From NCBI GenBank assembly GCA_021014945.1, contig MU266467.1, forward strand, positions 1 to 64,000: a DNA stretch of 64,000 bases, read 5' to 3'. The DNA is from Leucogyrophana mollusca (lineage: Eukaryota > Basidiomycota > Agaricomycetes > Boletales). The notes under the pieces were generated by a model. The model saw only the letters and a program-made list of their open reading frames with translations. It had not been told where the DNA came from and did no database searches. Each line of letters begins with the position of its first letter. The first letter of the stretch is position 1. This document shows positions 23,238 through 36,469 of this stretch, in pieces. The position numbers and the translations under genes were made by a program.

Positions 23238-23943
23238 ATGAACACGGTGACCCTTAGCCCATGATGATTCCACATTAGAAGACTCTCCCTTCTTCTTGTG
23301 CCTGCGACGGACGCATTCGACCCGCTGCTGTTTTGCCACCCGCTCTGCTTGATCGATGAACCGCTGGATCGTGCTCAAATTTTTCGGCTCCTTCGTGCCC
23401 TTCCTGACAGCTACCATATGCTCCCGACTCTCCCAGCCCTTGACCAAGTCAAGAGTCCCCAACTCTAAGTGATTTGCGTGTCCTTCCCTCCCCATCGCAA
23501 TAGACACTCTGAATGTTGGCATCGATATTGCGGTGTAACAATGAGCTAATGTACGAGATGGAGAAAGCGATCTGGTGGATGTCTCCGCGAACGAATAGGC
23601 ATACCTGAATCGAAGCCACGATCCCACCGTGAAGGCTGCCGCAGTACTCACGATGTGCCCTGAACTTCTACATATGCCTGGCTTAACCAAACATTATTAT
23701 GGGACATTCTATACTAAGACTACCCAACAACAACAAAGGAGTCCGAGTCCTCGCAGCTACTCGCACACGCTACGGGTATAACACTATGTATAAAACAGTA
23801 AATGAGTGACAACAGTGAAGGAATGTTCACAGACAAAATGATATCAGCGCAATGCGGTGTGGAAAGTTCGGGATGCAGTGAGGATGCAAGTGGCATGTGG
23901 TCATATGCGATATGGGTGGTGGGTGTGCTTGAATGGTATGAGG

Positions 23944-26849
23944 CTATCGGGGCACGAAGATGGCGATGAGAACGATGAAAGGTATATAAGTGATGAGTGA
24001 TATGAGGGACATAACTCGACATCGGAAGCGCCATGATTTCGCGTCTGCAAGTAGAGTCAGCACCCACAATTAGCGTTTGAGACCAACAGCTGGCTACTCA
24101 CCATGTTCTATCTGGGGGTCATCAATCGTGACAGCTTTCTCTGCCGCAGACTCTCCAGCCATTCTTGTCCTGGGGGGCCGGAAGAAGAGTGCAGCGACCC
24201 ACCACACGGGGAATAATATGAAACCAACAAAGAAACACCATGCATGGAGAGGAGACCCAGGCTCGTCCTCCGTGCCAAATCTCAGACTCCATTCCGTGTC
24301 GTGTAACTTTTTGGGGGGTTTACGCGGATCACGCATGTGGAACTGAGACGAGCGAGTTATTGAAGGCGCATGAGGTGATACGAGGGCACTGATGGGAATG
24401 GAAATTTGTGACATGCTTTGGCGACGATCGGATGATTGTCTGTGTAAGTTTTGGGGTTGGGTTGAACGAGTGGACGCAGCACGCGAAGGTGCGCTAGGAG
24501 GAGGTACGACACGAGAGCTGGTGTGACTAGACCAGGAACCGAAATTATTGGTGGGTTGTACAGATGTCGGTCGCGACTGAGCAGGGGTGGCGGAGGGTGA
24601 GGAAGATGAGAGTCGGGCGCGCTTGCGTTGATACGAAGAAGGGGCGTGTGATGAGCCGGAAATGCGTTGGCCTTTGGTTATCTGTTAGTGCGCGCTTGGT
24701 GACGTAAATCGGAAGGAACCTACTTCGGCCCTCAGGTATGACAAAGGTTGCGCGCTGTCCTTCTTTCTTCTGCTCTGGAGGTGTGAGATCGACATCTTCT
24801 GCCTTGCGCTTCCCTTTGCTCTTATCGCTCAAACGCCTTGCCGCTGGCGTGGGTGTCGTTGGGGCTTCCATTGCAGATTTGGATGACGAGGTACTGATTG
24901 TGGCGGAGCGGCCCAGTAATGTCTGGGTAACGGGCGTAGAGGAAGATAAAGGAGTAGGATGAAGAAAATGAGAGGCTGGCTGCAATTTACTCATGGAAGC
25001 CACGGGCTTGTCTAATCTTGAAGAGGAATGGTTTGCAGCCGAATCGCCCGGGATGGTCCGAGGGCTCTCTGAGCCATTTGGTTGTGAGGACACTCCCATA
25101 TTACTCTCTCCTAACCTATCCGAAAAGGCACTCTCAAAACGATTGTGATGATGACCCGTTGGAGGGTGCGATGAGGTTATATCCACGCCGTCTGTGAAAA
25201 GAAGATGATCGATGTGAGCGTCAAAGGTGATATGCACAAGTGTAATGTGTTTTAAACACACCTTGCAGAGCCACAGGCTCTTCCACCTGCACGGAAGGGC
25301 GTTGTCGAGGAGGGATAGAGGAAGGAGAAAATGATGGCGGCCGCGATATGAGCGCGCTGCCAGACATGCTGTCACCACGTGGCTTGGCCTTGTGTTCAGA
25401 CAAGGACCCGGAAACAAAGCCAGGACCCCCGAAACCGCCCGAACGGTCGACATCGGTATCAACATCCTTTCCCAATGAAAGCCTTAGAATTTGGCGAGAA
25501 ACTTCAGCAGGCCACCCATAATCGAGTGTGGAATTGACCCCAACAGTGGCCTGGTGTGCACTCCAGTCGGCACTGGAACGTCGCACGTGCTTTGTCTTCC
25601 CTGAGACGGTCCTGGCTCGGGGGCGTTGCTCGCCCCTTAATCGTTGTCGCTCATCGGATGCAGAGGAAGGGAAGATCTGGTGCACTCTCGGCAAACTCGA
25701 GTGGTGCCGGATGGAATGGCCAAAACTTTGTGATAAAGAAGAGAAGAAATCGTCGCGAGTTCGTGGAGTGATCTTGGAGCGTCGATATGGGAGGGTCTTG
25801 GACCCGCCGGCAGACGATGACGGCCGTGGCGCGCTATCGGGGCGATTCATACGAGACGAAAGTGCAGCAGTCAGTTCAGGATGATCGAGGGCTGGCATAG
25901 GCGGAGGAGGGGACGGAAATGCAAAGGTAGAACGGTTCTCAGGCGGAGTCGGATAGCCAAAAGTACGAGGGGAATCAAAGCCAAGTTCCCTCACAACAGG
26001 AGTCGTGAAGTGCGTAGTGAAGGATCTTGACGGGCGAACCGCAGGTGTCGTATTCGAGCGTGGTCTACTGGGAGTTCGAGGATGCCTCTTCGATGATACC
26101 GTGTTCGTTGGCGAGGATTGCTTGCTATTATGCAAATGGTCGGATGATTCTACAGGTGATCTTCTATTCGTGCTGGTGGATTCTGAGGTGAAATCGTGGG
26201 CGACAGTTGACGGACGCGATGCATTAGCCGAGCGATTAGATGTGATCACAGACCGAACGCTGCCCCCTGCGCTGGGAGCTGTGCTTCTCTTATTGCTATG
26301 GGTTCGCTGCAAGGACGGAGAGTAGGAATTTCGCATTCGGGATGCTCGCGGAGAACTTTGCTGAGAAAAAGTACCGATCTTGGGAGGGTGACGGCCTCTG
26401 TGTCTACCAAAAGTTGACCATTCTCCGCCGGAAGTAATTTGTGATAAACGGCCGATCAGTCCTGGCTGGCTTGTGGGCATGTCGTTCGGTGCGCTAACAT
26501 CCGCTCCCTCTTGCTCGTCCGCTTCAGACAGTATTCTGTCGGAGACCGGCCGTTGGCGTTTAAAATAAAATAGACCTCTGCCGCTCCCGTCGACGGAGTG
26601 TCTGCGGGTGCTGGGGGTTAATCCCGGCGGCAAAGACTCTTCTTCCTCGGGGTCGAGATAGGAGCTCGGGTCTTCAAGGATCTTACCACCGACGGGATAC
26701 GGGAGCGCGGGGGAAGCTTGGGTTGCCGAAGCGGCTTCATGAGGGGTGACGGGGGTAATGGGGAGTGCTCCAGAACTCGCTGAAACTGAAGATGTGGCAG
26801 TACTCTGGCTAATCGCCCGATGGCGGAAACGCGACAGGAACGATGGCAT
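23944..26849 (-). CDS. Long disordered protein with C-terminal membrane segments
   Basis: About 880 residues, family unknown. The first exon (26849 to about 25262, some 530 residues) is Ser/Pro/Arg-rich and low in hydrophobics, with an N-terminal MPSFLSRFRHR and many SP/TP sites that suggest phosphorylation. An intron with donor gtgtgt leads to DGVDITSSHP and a second disordered exon with KSKGKRKAEDVDL, a nuclear-localisation-like basic patch. A further intron near 24665-24725 leads in frame to FGTEDEPGSPLHAW and a hydrophobic FFVGFILFPVWWVAALFF segment. A last exon has VMSLISLITYIPFIVLIAIFV before the stop at 23944-23946. So two membrane helices sit at the very end, and the long tail is likely cytosolic or nuclear-facing. 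Reading frame continuity is good; function unknown. Confidence 0.75.
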
Positions 26850-27368
26850 GTCTAGCAGGCCGATACTACAAATTCCTATATCAGAAACGCGAGCGCTTGC
26901 CTCACAAACTCCACTTACAATGAATCCGTAGCCGCCGACAGGTTACGCCTGCATACTGTGACTGATGAGAAATGTGAGGCCGCGGTCGTGAGGTATCGTT
27001 TTCCGAGAAAGCGCTTTAAAAGATTGCCAACGTTGTATGCTTGGTCGGATAGCCTGTTGCTGATGAACGGGTTCTGATTTTCCCTTGGTCGCCAGATGGA
27101 CGAAGGGTACCAGTTCAGGTTTCGGTGATTGCAGTTATGCGGCGGCAGGCTCGGCAGGTGCGCTTAGTTATCTCAACATCGATACACAATATTAATGGCA
27201 ACCGTTCAAGTAAACAAGTACACACGTCACAAGTAGCTCATACAACTAGTACAACTAGAAAGACGGGATTGCTGGATATCAGATGCCACCCGTCAACTTC
27301 ACCCCCGTATATCGGATAAATTCAAGATCGCGAGATTACTTAATGGTCTGTGGATGAGCAATATCCAT
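26850..27368. other. Intergenic
   Basis: No gene is seen between the start of the disordered membrane protein and the 3' end of the secreted protein gene. It contains the upstream region of the former. Confidence 0.5.
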
Positions 27369-28271
27369 TCATGCTGCAGAGTTCTGGATCCTACGGACCG
27401 CGGATTTGATCTCGCGGGTAAGCATCATGATACGAATAGACAACAATCGCACGCACTGTATGAACCATCGCTGGTCGTTGGCCACGCAGTTTCCGCCGTG
27501 AGCGTTCTGCTGCGCCTGGCAATTGAAGGCAACATATTTAATGACTGCAGCCTGTGGACATACGCGATTGGGAGGTTTATCAATACAAATATACGACGGC
27601 GGAAGAGCAACAACGAGGACTTACCCAGTCATCCTTACAGTATGTCAGGTCATAGCCAGCTTGATCAAGAATGAAGGTCTTGCAGGACTTGTAGGTCATC
27701 GACACTCCAGCCGTCTTCTGCAATCACACAATAAAGTCAGCGATTCGATTCGGCCCTACGTTGGTACTTACTGCGGGAACGTTAAACGAATCGCCTTCGC
27801 GCATTGTTAATCTAGTGACGCGAACCGAGCACAACCACTCACCGCTATTCTGGCTTTCGTACAGTAATGCGTCGGCAATTACCTGGCAGTCATTAGGATC
27901 CGGTCCTCCTCCTGCCGGGTTGAAACAGTTTGTCTTGCCTGCACCATAATGTTAAAAAGGCGGTAGGAAAAAGGAGGCCTTCCAACGAACAAGGAGCGCC
28001 GCATACGTTCGGGGGGCTTGCGGTCATTGCGGCCATCGGGAAGACGCTGTTGATTGCGTTGGAGCACGAGAAGAACTCGGTTTTGATGTCACTGTGCTGC
28101 CCAATGTTGGACGAGAAGGTGATCTGCTTGTCCTCGCAAGCGTACTCTGGTAGAAGATAGTTCAGTGCGGTATCGCAAGGTACACAGTATGAACAAACCA
28201 GGGGAAGTAACAAGAGAAACGCCCAAGAGGCCAGTGAGAGCACCGGGAAGGTCAAAGAGTATAAACTTCAT
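27369..28271 (-). CDS. Small secreted Cys-containing protein
   Basis: About 210 residues with at least six exons. The start at 28271 gives a signal-peptide-like MKFILFDLPGALTGLLGVSL. A donor near 28205 and an acceptor ccag then lead to EYACEDKQITFSS. Further exons read VCGAPCKTNCFNPAGGG with PDPNDCQVIADALL, DSFNVPA, KTAGVSMTYKSCKTF with LDQAGYDLTYCKDDW, and AAVIKYVAFNCQAQQ. The pattern PNDCxVIADALLY...CxxFxxxQAGxDLxYC is one I associate with secreted proteins of unknown function in Agaricomycetes. There are no transmembrane segments after the signal. The last exon is ambiguous: stop at 27369-27371, or at 27391-27393 with one more intron. The donor inside VCGAPC is the weak gttcgt. Confidence 0.7.
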
Positions 28272-28344
28272 CTTGTATTTTGCTATAGCGGTGTAGGGGA
28301 GGTGTGAATTAACGAACGCAAGGACACACCTCTGTTGGAGTGTC

Positions 28345-28351
28345 TTTTATA
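28345..28351 (-). promoter_or_regulatory. TATA box of the secreted protein gene
   Basis: TATAAAA on the minus strand, 74 bases upstream of the ATG at 28271. Confidence 0.55.
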
Positions 28352-29465
28352 GGGCAGCATGAAGAGCATGGCAGTCAATATCGCCACCTACAGACCCAGG
28401 GACCTGAAAAGAGGTACAATTATGATCTGTGACAGGGTTGCAGTCTGGACGGGGGCTTCACTAAAGGGCGGCCCTCAATTTCACTGAAGGACAAACGAAT
28501 CGAAGGAAGGGGTTACCGTGCAAGGGGGGCCCAGAACGCCATGTGTATACACATGTGAATTGTCTTGCGACAGGAATGACAAAATACCTGCGCCTATTGC
28601 TTAGATCGCCCACATTCCTTTGCACATGGGGGACCTTAGGGGTTCATACAAATGCAAGAGGGGATGAAGCGGCTCCAGTGTCAAGTGTACGCGTTTATCA
28701 GGGCTAGCGGCCAGCGAGTTGACAGATCTGAGCCATATAATCCAGGCCATATGTGCGGCCCATACGAGGCTGAACAGGCCTAGGTTTGATCGTACTTATG
28801 AGTGCCTTTGTGCTTCATTCCGGAGATCCTGCAGCCCAAGTTTGCCAGGTGATAAGCCCACGAAGATGAGTGTGCGCCCCTAGCATTTTCCTAGGCAATC
28901 AAGTCGGTATGCTGCAAGAGTCTATGATCGCTTCTTTCCGTCCCGAACGCGTTGTCGACCTCACTACTCCCGCGAGACGGCCGGTTGACGGTGTTCACAT
29001 CCGCGGCCCGAAGCTTGAAGCTTATACCCTTCACTGACGGGGACGAATCGGGATGAGAAGATTGGCGGTGATACCAAGGAGCGAGTGGTCAGACAGGAAG
29101 CAAGTTGTGGATGGTTTGGCAGAGTTGAGCCCACAGAAATCGAGACACCACGATCCACGTTTCTCTGTCATAACGCCTAAGGGTCGTACTGTGGGTAAAT
29201 CCCGCGTTCTGGCATCGTTCGCCAGACCCCGCTCTCAGGCGACAAAGTAAGTATTCGGGAAGAAGATGCTGAAGGACCGAGTGTGACACTGTCTGTGTGA
29301 CATCCGCAAACGGTCACATGCGAACCACAGACCCTTTCGGACTTTCCGGCAACCAGCACTCAACGGTTGGGGCGTACACATGTGAATTATCAAGTGGATC
29401 CGAGTTTGATGCGCTTCACGTTGGCTGGACAGCACCGTCTGTGAGTGCGAACAATTGCATTCGTA
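28352..29465. other. Intergenic
   Basis: About 1.1 kb between divergent genes. I see no coding exon, RNA gene or repeat that I can support. Confidence 0.45.
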
Positions 29466-31754
29466 ATGCGCGTCGAAGATGGCTTTCAACCGGTTCGTCA
29501 AGATGCAAATCGGGTTGCTCCAGTGCCACTCTCTTCGAGGTGCTCACTGTGTGTTTCATTCATAGACGCCCTTCGTCGAGGGCAATGCTTACACGAGCGA
29601 CCCCGTCCTTCCTGGGTTATTGAAGAGGATTCTTCCCGACCGGTGCGATTGGTTAGGTGCCGCACAATCGTGACTCATAGTTGACATAAGCACAGTATCT
29701 TTGCTGAGGTCGAACCCGATCTTACACGATTCGGCGGCGAAGTCGTGACATGTGAGCCATGCATACCCTGTTTCCAATCAAGCACGCCCTGAAGCGTACT
29801 AGCCATTCGCGCGATCAGCGAACGCGCTACTCCTCCGACCTTGACTCAGTACGATCATTGGGGTCAACGAGTGGATCGTCTCGAGACATCTGAAGTTTGG
29901 AAAGAACTCAAGGCTGTCTGCTTCAGAGAAGGCATCCCTGGCATATTCTATGAGCGTAAGTATGGTGAGTTCAGCCGAGTATATGGATTTGCAAAGCTGC
30001 ACATGCTGGTGGGCGATTCACAAGTGGTAGGTATAGCAAATATCGGGACCTCTTTACTATATAATTTTCATGGCAACACCTCCAGGTCGACTGCCCGCTG
30101 AGCATGACAGACGGCTGCGCAAGAGGTTTCTGTCCCTCTCGCTCTTCGAGAAGTGGCTAACGATGTTTTGCAGTCATCGAGCTGGTTGGAACACCAGATA
30201 TGAGACGGGACATACTCCCCCGTTTGACGAGGTATTTCGTTCTCATTTGAATTTTATGTTTCGGAGTATCCTAAATCCAGGACATTAGTCGGGACCCGTC
30301 GTTTGCTTTTACGTCTGGACAGTGGATGACAGAGGTGAGCTCCCAATTCGTAGGGATCCAGTATTGATACAATAGAGGGCCAAATCAATGTTCGCAGCGC
30401 CCGGGAGGTTCCGATGTGTCATTTACTGAGACCACGGCAACCCCAACAGGCAATGCGAAGGATGCGATGTGGCCTGAATACGTGCTTGACGGGTTCAAGT
30501 GGTTTTCCAGCGCGACCGACAGTAACGTGTCCGTCGCCTTAGCTCGGACTGGTGATATCAAGGATGGATCTCGCGCCCTATCTCTATTCCTTGTTCCCCT
30601 TCGTCTTCCTATCGTTCCCGATCCCACCATGCCTCCTTCGTCACCCATCACCAATGGAATCTACACCCACCGCCTCAAAAACAAAATAGGCACACAGATC
30701 GTCCCAACGGCAGAGCTCTCCCTTGAATCTACGAAAGCATATCTGTTGGGAAATTTCAACCAAGGCGTGAAGAACATCCTTCCTGTCCTCAATATTACCC
30801 GCGTCCACAGCGCGATCTCTGGCACTGGACATCTTCGCAAATGTCTCGAGATAGCCGTGTCGTACTCGCGTGTTCGGGCGATTCGCAGCGGCACTCAACT
30901 TCTCAAGGACAATCCGCTGCACGTCGCGCAGCTAGCTTCGATCAGCCTCGTATACCGCGCGCTCACGCACCTCGCCTTCGGAACGATTGTCCTTATGGGA
31001 AAGGCCGAAACAGGCACATCGTCCGCCGAAGAGGGTCATTTATTGCGGATATTGACGGCTGTAGCAAAGGGTTTCACTGCGGAGAAAGCCTGCACTGCGT
31101 TGGAAGAGGCGATGACCACTCTGGGAGGAATGGGGTACATGGAGGAGGTAGGGATTGGAAGGTAGGCAAAGGCAACTTTGATGAAATTGGTTTGTTGACC
31201 GATCATTTGAGCTACCTAGGTCCATTCGCGATGCATTGGTGGAGAAGATCTGGGAAGGGACCATCTCGGTCCTCGCCATGGACCTTGTGCGCACCGCGCA
31301 AGATCCAGTGACATTCGCAGCATTTGCGTCCGTAAGTATTTCGCAAGTGTACTGGTAAGCAGGAATTGACCGTTCCGTTCAGTGGGGTACAAGGATCATA
31401 GACTCGTGCCCCAGTGATTTGAAGGCGTCGCTCGAGAAACCACTCCAGCTTCTACAGACTGGGATTCGAGACATTCAAGCAATCTATCGAGGCACCGACA
31501 GGATGGCACCATTGGTCCCCCGCCCTGCGTTACTCCTGTTGGGGTACATAGCGTCGAGCGCATTCCTCCTGGAGCATGCTATTTGGTCTTGGAGCACGAA
31601 TAATGCTGAACGCGAAACCGACGTCGAAGTCTTTAGGCGGTGGGTGATTGAAGGTGGAATGGTCGCTGTGATGCAGGATGTCCACATTGCTCGAGGGTCC
31701 ACTAAAGAACGTCTTACCACAAACACTGCGATTGTCTACGGAGTCAAGTTGTAA
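29466..31754 (+). CDS. Acyl-CoA dehydrogenase, AidB-like
   Basis: An FAD-dependent acyl-CoA dehydrogenase-fold protein of about 600 residues, nearest to the AidB group. The start is inferred: MRVEDGFQP at 29466, then exons with TPFVEGNAYTSDPVLPGLL and FAEVEPDLTRFGGEVVT. The next exon begins AIRAISERATPPTLTQYDHW, the AidB-type N-terminal pattern. The FAD/acyl-CoA signature is QWMTERPGGSDVS near 30320-30420. The substrate cap and C-terminal helical domain follow, with NITRVHSAISGTGHLRKCL and LGGMGYMEEVGIGR (its 3' boundary near 31162 needs an intron), then VEKIWEGTISVLAMDL. It ends IVYGVKL with TAA at 31752-31754. Whether it oxidises acyl-CoAs or acts in an alkylation response is not decidable. 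It is convergent with NAS2. Confidence 0.85.
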
Positions 31755-31963
31755 CGATACTTGACGGTTTCTTAGGTCTGATTCCCTTACCCCTGTGTTT
31801 TATGCCTATTTATATGACATACCACGACTGATATTACATTTCTTTGCGGTACACTTCTTGAGACCAAGAATAATACTCTTACACAGGTGGGTGCGGTACG
31901 ATATGACACCTGTTTACCAAAGGATCGTAAGGAATCTATGGCATTGGATGCAAATTTGTGTGC

Positions 31964-32695
31964 TCACCCTAACAGCCCGCGCCCTCCCCACCCCGTCCGA
32001 GGCGTGAATTTCAACGTAATCGTTTCATCTGAACGCAACACTTCCACCTGAAGCTCACGCTTATCGAACACGTCGACCTTGTCAGACTCGCACAAAAACA
32101 CAGTTCAAGCACCTGCTCACGTTTTCGTTGGCAGACACAAGGTCGGCAAGAGGCTGCAAGGACGACGTTGTGAAAGAGGCCTGTGTCAGGTGTCCGAATT
32201 TGACTATAAGGTCTTCTCGGCGTAAGTCCTATGTGTCAATGAATGAGTCCCGTTGTGTGATGCTCATCAAGGGAGAAGGCACACAGCTTCGGAAGCCGGA
32301 CTACTGGGAGCTACACCATTTACTTTCGCGAACGGCTTCAATGGCACAGGTGAAGCCGATGCAGGGGTAGCCTGAGGCTCTGGCGGCGCTTCCGTCGAAG
32401 CACCGGGCAACGAGGGATCGTATACAGCTTCTAGAGCCTTGCCAATCTCATTCATGATATCCTTCATATCATTTCGAAGCTCGTGTATTCGCTTCCTAGC
32501 ATGCCGCACAGCGTAGATGTCGATGTCGGCACGAGGAAAGCCATCCCGATCGACAAGAGGAGACGTCAGGTCACAGGAATTAGCTTTGAGGATCGAAACT
32601 TGAGCTTCAAGTTCGGCCTCTATGTCATCCTTGCGCGACATGAGCGCACGTGCTTGCTCTCTGGGACTTGTAGGTGAAGGAAGCATGAATCCCAT
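31964..32695 (-). CDS. NAS2: 26S proteasome assembly chaperone Nas2 (PSMD9)
   Basis: Orthologue of Nas2/PSMD9, which helps assemble the Rpt5-containing module of the 19S regulatory base. The N-terminal Nas2 domain is clear in the first exon: LMSRKDDIEAELEAQVSIL, SPLVDRDGFPRADIDIYAV, and ARKRIHELRNDMKDIM. A Pro/Ala-rich linker then leads to KPFAKVNGVAPSSPASEA, the start of the PDZ domain. It continues after a 70-base intron with LRREDLIVKFG and, in the last exon, VDVFDKRELQVEVLRSDE, LKFTPRTGWGGRGLLG and TGA at 31964-31966. Two ATGs (32695 and 32686) are possible starts. The length of about 200 residues fits the family. Confidence 0.9.
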
Positions 32696-33004
32696 CCCTC
32701 AAATGTTAAGTACAGTGTGTCAGGAGGTCAAGACAGAGATTTGGAATCAGGTGAGGACAAGGGGTTACGTTACTCTCGGCAGTGCTTGCCGAGCTCTGGG
32801 GCTGTGCTGCATCATCAGGCATCACCTGCACTCATGGTTTTCTTCCGGGTGTATGTTATCGTGTTCTCAGTTTGCTGCCTTTTATACTCGCTGTCTTGTG
32901 AAAAGGTCACCGGTAAAGCTAGCAGTCGCTACAAGTTGAAGTTCGAAACAGGACGAAATTATATATTCTCCACTACAAAGAACGCTTTCCAGCTCGTCCG
33001 ACGT

Positions 33005-34143
<1,139 letters not shown>

Positions 34144-34181
34144 GACTGATCCTGGAAACTCCGCCTATCGTATTGTGCACC

Positions 34182-34188
34182 TTTTATA
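34182..34188 (-). promoter_or_regulatory. TATA box of THI4
   Basis: TATAAAA on the minus strand, 39 bases upstream of the THI4 ATG at 34143; a strong box fits a highly regulated gene. Confidence 0.5.
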
Positions 34189-35095
34189 CGAATCTTTCTT
34201 AGGAGAGGAAGTGGAGGTCATGCCCCCTTATGATGGAACAACGACGTCAGATATTTCCCACATGCGTGCTCAGGCGGAGCGGACGGAACGCATGTTCGTT
34301 CCGCGAGTGCTTAGATTTCCATTCTATGACGCCTTCCAAGTCTGCTAGCTTCTATGTGGCTACCTGGTAGGTCCGAAATGGCATGCGCAAGTTGTACGAG
34401 ATTGCGGGCGTTTCGTCTACGAAAATGTCTCTTCAGATTCATCGCGAACCATTGACCTCTACCCATCCCCTGTGATTTTATCGCCAGCACAACAAACGAT
34501 CGTCACGGTGGGTGCGGTCGGTCGCATTGTGCGTGACACAGCTGCAGGGCCTCTCGACCAAATATAGGGCAAGTCAAACGTAGTTTTACGCTGACGTTAC
34601 AATGAAGCTACGGTGAGCATAGACCTCGTAGCTGTGGTCTTATTTAACTGATAAGGCTGTAATCTTCTCAACATACTACGGATCTGCGTTGAATGTAGGA
34701 CGAGAGCTCGACCAGATCAGCCATGTCTGATCCATTTGCCGTTAATTGACACAATCGCTCTTCATCACCCTCGATCTCACGCCCCTCGACGACGTTGCAC
34801 CCCTCCGAAACTGAGGGTGCGGTCTCTTTCCTCCACCTATCTTCTGCTCTGGCAAAGATACACGCCTCGGAATCACCCGAGATTCTTGAGAAGCTGTCCC
34901 ATCGTTATCCGTGTGGTCGTTTATATTAGTAAATGAGGCCTCAGGAACTTGCCTCGTGGCCAACTTATCGTTATCCATGGAGACGTTTCTCCACTTCAGT
35001 GGGTATAAGTAGGTATTTGCCTATGAACGGGATTATAGAAGGCGTTTTCGACTTCTTTTTCAAGAGCGTTTGCTGGGTACCTCTTTCAGAAACCA
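34189..35095. other. Intergenic
   Basis: No supported gene. The region upstream of THI4 and the decayed 5' flank of the P450 pseudogene lie here. Confidence 0.4.
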
Positions 35096-35800
35096 TCCCC
35101 GTTCAGGTCGATGTACGCCTATGTGGATTTGTCCTGGTTACTGTGATTTCTCCCGCATTCTTCGGAGGAAGTCACATTACGGTATCACCCTTACTCTCCC
35201 CTGGCCCCCCCGTCTTGGTCAATACGGTTGTCGACATCAATACCAGGGATCCGTGGTCCACATACACGGAATAGGGACCCGTTCACGATGTGGCATGTTT
35301 GTTTACCATCAGTCTCCTCGGCCGGTAATCACCCTGTTTACAGAAGATACCATCCATTCTCGTCTACTGAACAAAGACGACGTCATTCCTACTTGTGAAG
35401 AAGTTGCGATCAATCTTCTGGAAAGGCGTTCCCGAAGGCATCCTGGTCAAGTTCACCTCTCCTCCACAGATCCGTCCGTAGGATAATGGCCTTTGTTTCC
35501 TGATATTCTACTCATTTATGTTCCAAGGGCGTGCAGATGAGGGCTGGGGTTTGCTACATCCGTTCCGTGATACGGCAATGAATGACGGCTGCACAAGTGC
35601 GAAGCAAGCCTGGCGTCTAAATTATTTTGTACGCGCTACTGAGTTCACTATAGAGGACGACACTTGGCGGATGCCTCTCTCTAGTTCGCTATGGTTTTGA
35701 TTCTGGCTACCTTCAGTATCGTGAAACCAACGGATGGACCCGAAAACGAGGCCGATGTTGCGGTCAAGTGGACCAGTGCACGGGTCTTACTTCGTGAGTG
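35096..35800 (+). pseudogene. Cytochrome P450 pseudogene
   Basis: A decayed partial copy of the intact P450 that starts at 36470. The 5' part (35100-35275) aligns with its N-terminus: VDVRLCGFVLVTVIS versus VDIRFGGLLALTLIA, and DPWSTYTE followed by a stop where the intact gene has TEWG (tgg to tag at 35272-35274). Next, 35345-35480 matches its second exon: SRLLNKDDVIPTCEEVA versus SRLLEKEVIVLNTEEAA. Then 35655-35790 matches the region after the heme Cys: GRHLADASL and VLILATFSIVKPTDGP versus GRHLAEASL and VVILAVFDVTKPIDEL, with another in-frame stop or shift between. Helices C to L, including the I-helix, ExxR and heme Cys, are missing. So it has an internal deletion plus nonsense changes. 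Confidence 0.8.
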
Positions 35801-36400
35801 TTTCAATTGCACTTGGTGTTCATTCGCTTAGACTCGCAACAGTGACTTTCTTCCAGTCCCTTCCCGCATACTCCCTAGGTCCGGCACTAAACACAGAACA
35901 GCTGGCGCACTTCATAACTTCGACCTCCTGACACATCCCTTTCTACGGGTGAACTTATAACGAGGATAGTTCTTCGTGCTAGAGCTAGCGTATTGGTAGG
36001 ACCTCGAAGCTCCTTGTTATGGCCTGCCTCATTCGTGCCACGACTCGGACTTGTAAGGGGTATATATATAACGAGCTCCGATACGAAGCACACCATCGTA
36101 GCCCTTCTGGGATCGTTCAGAATCAAACGAGGTGCAGCTTCCTTAAACTCCAAAGGACCCACCCATGGCCGACACCGGCAGAAACGGCACGGGGCAGCCA
36201 TCAATGCAAAATTGACGAAATGGCAGCTGATGCACTGATGACAGGTGTGAATCCTACGCGAGGCCCGAGCCACCGCTCATGATGCGTGATGATTGGATCG
36301 CATTTGCCAGTGACACTGATAGCTAGTAACAGCGCTTTGACGTGTCCTAATTGCCAGGCTTGGAGTTCGGTCGGGAGTGCCCTACGGAGTTGAAGGATTC

Positions 36401-36409
36401 ATATATAAA
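36401..36409 (+). promoter_or_regulatory. TATA box of the P450 gene
   Basis: atatataaa, ending 61 bases upstream of the ATG at 36470. Confidence 0.5.
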
Positions 36410-36469
36410 GTGACAAGTCTTGGTGAGAGGTTTTTATAGTTGCATAATACGCCTTGCTCAACAGCCTCT

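Noticed and set aside
34144..34700. TPP riboswitch upstream of THI4
   Set aside because: I looked for the conserved CTGAGA and CGTAGGGA-type elements on the minus strand and saw none.
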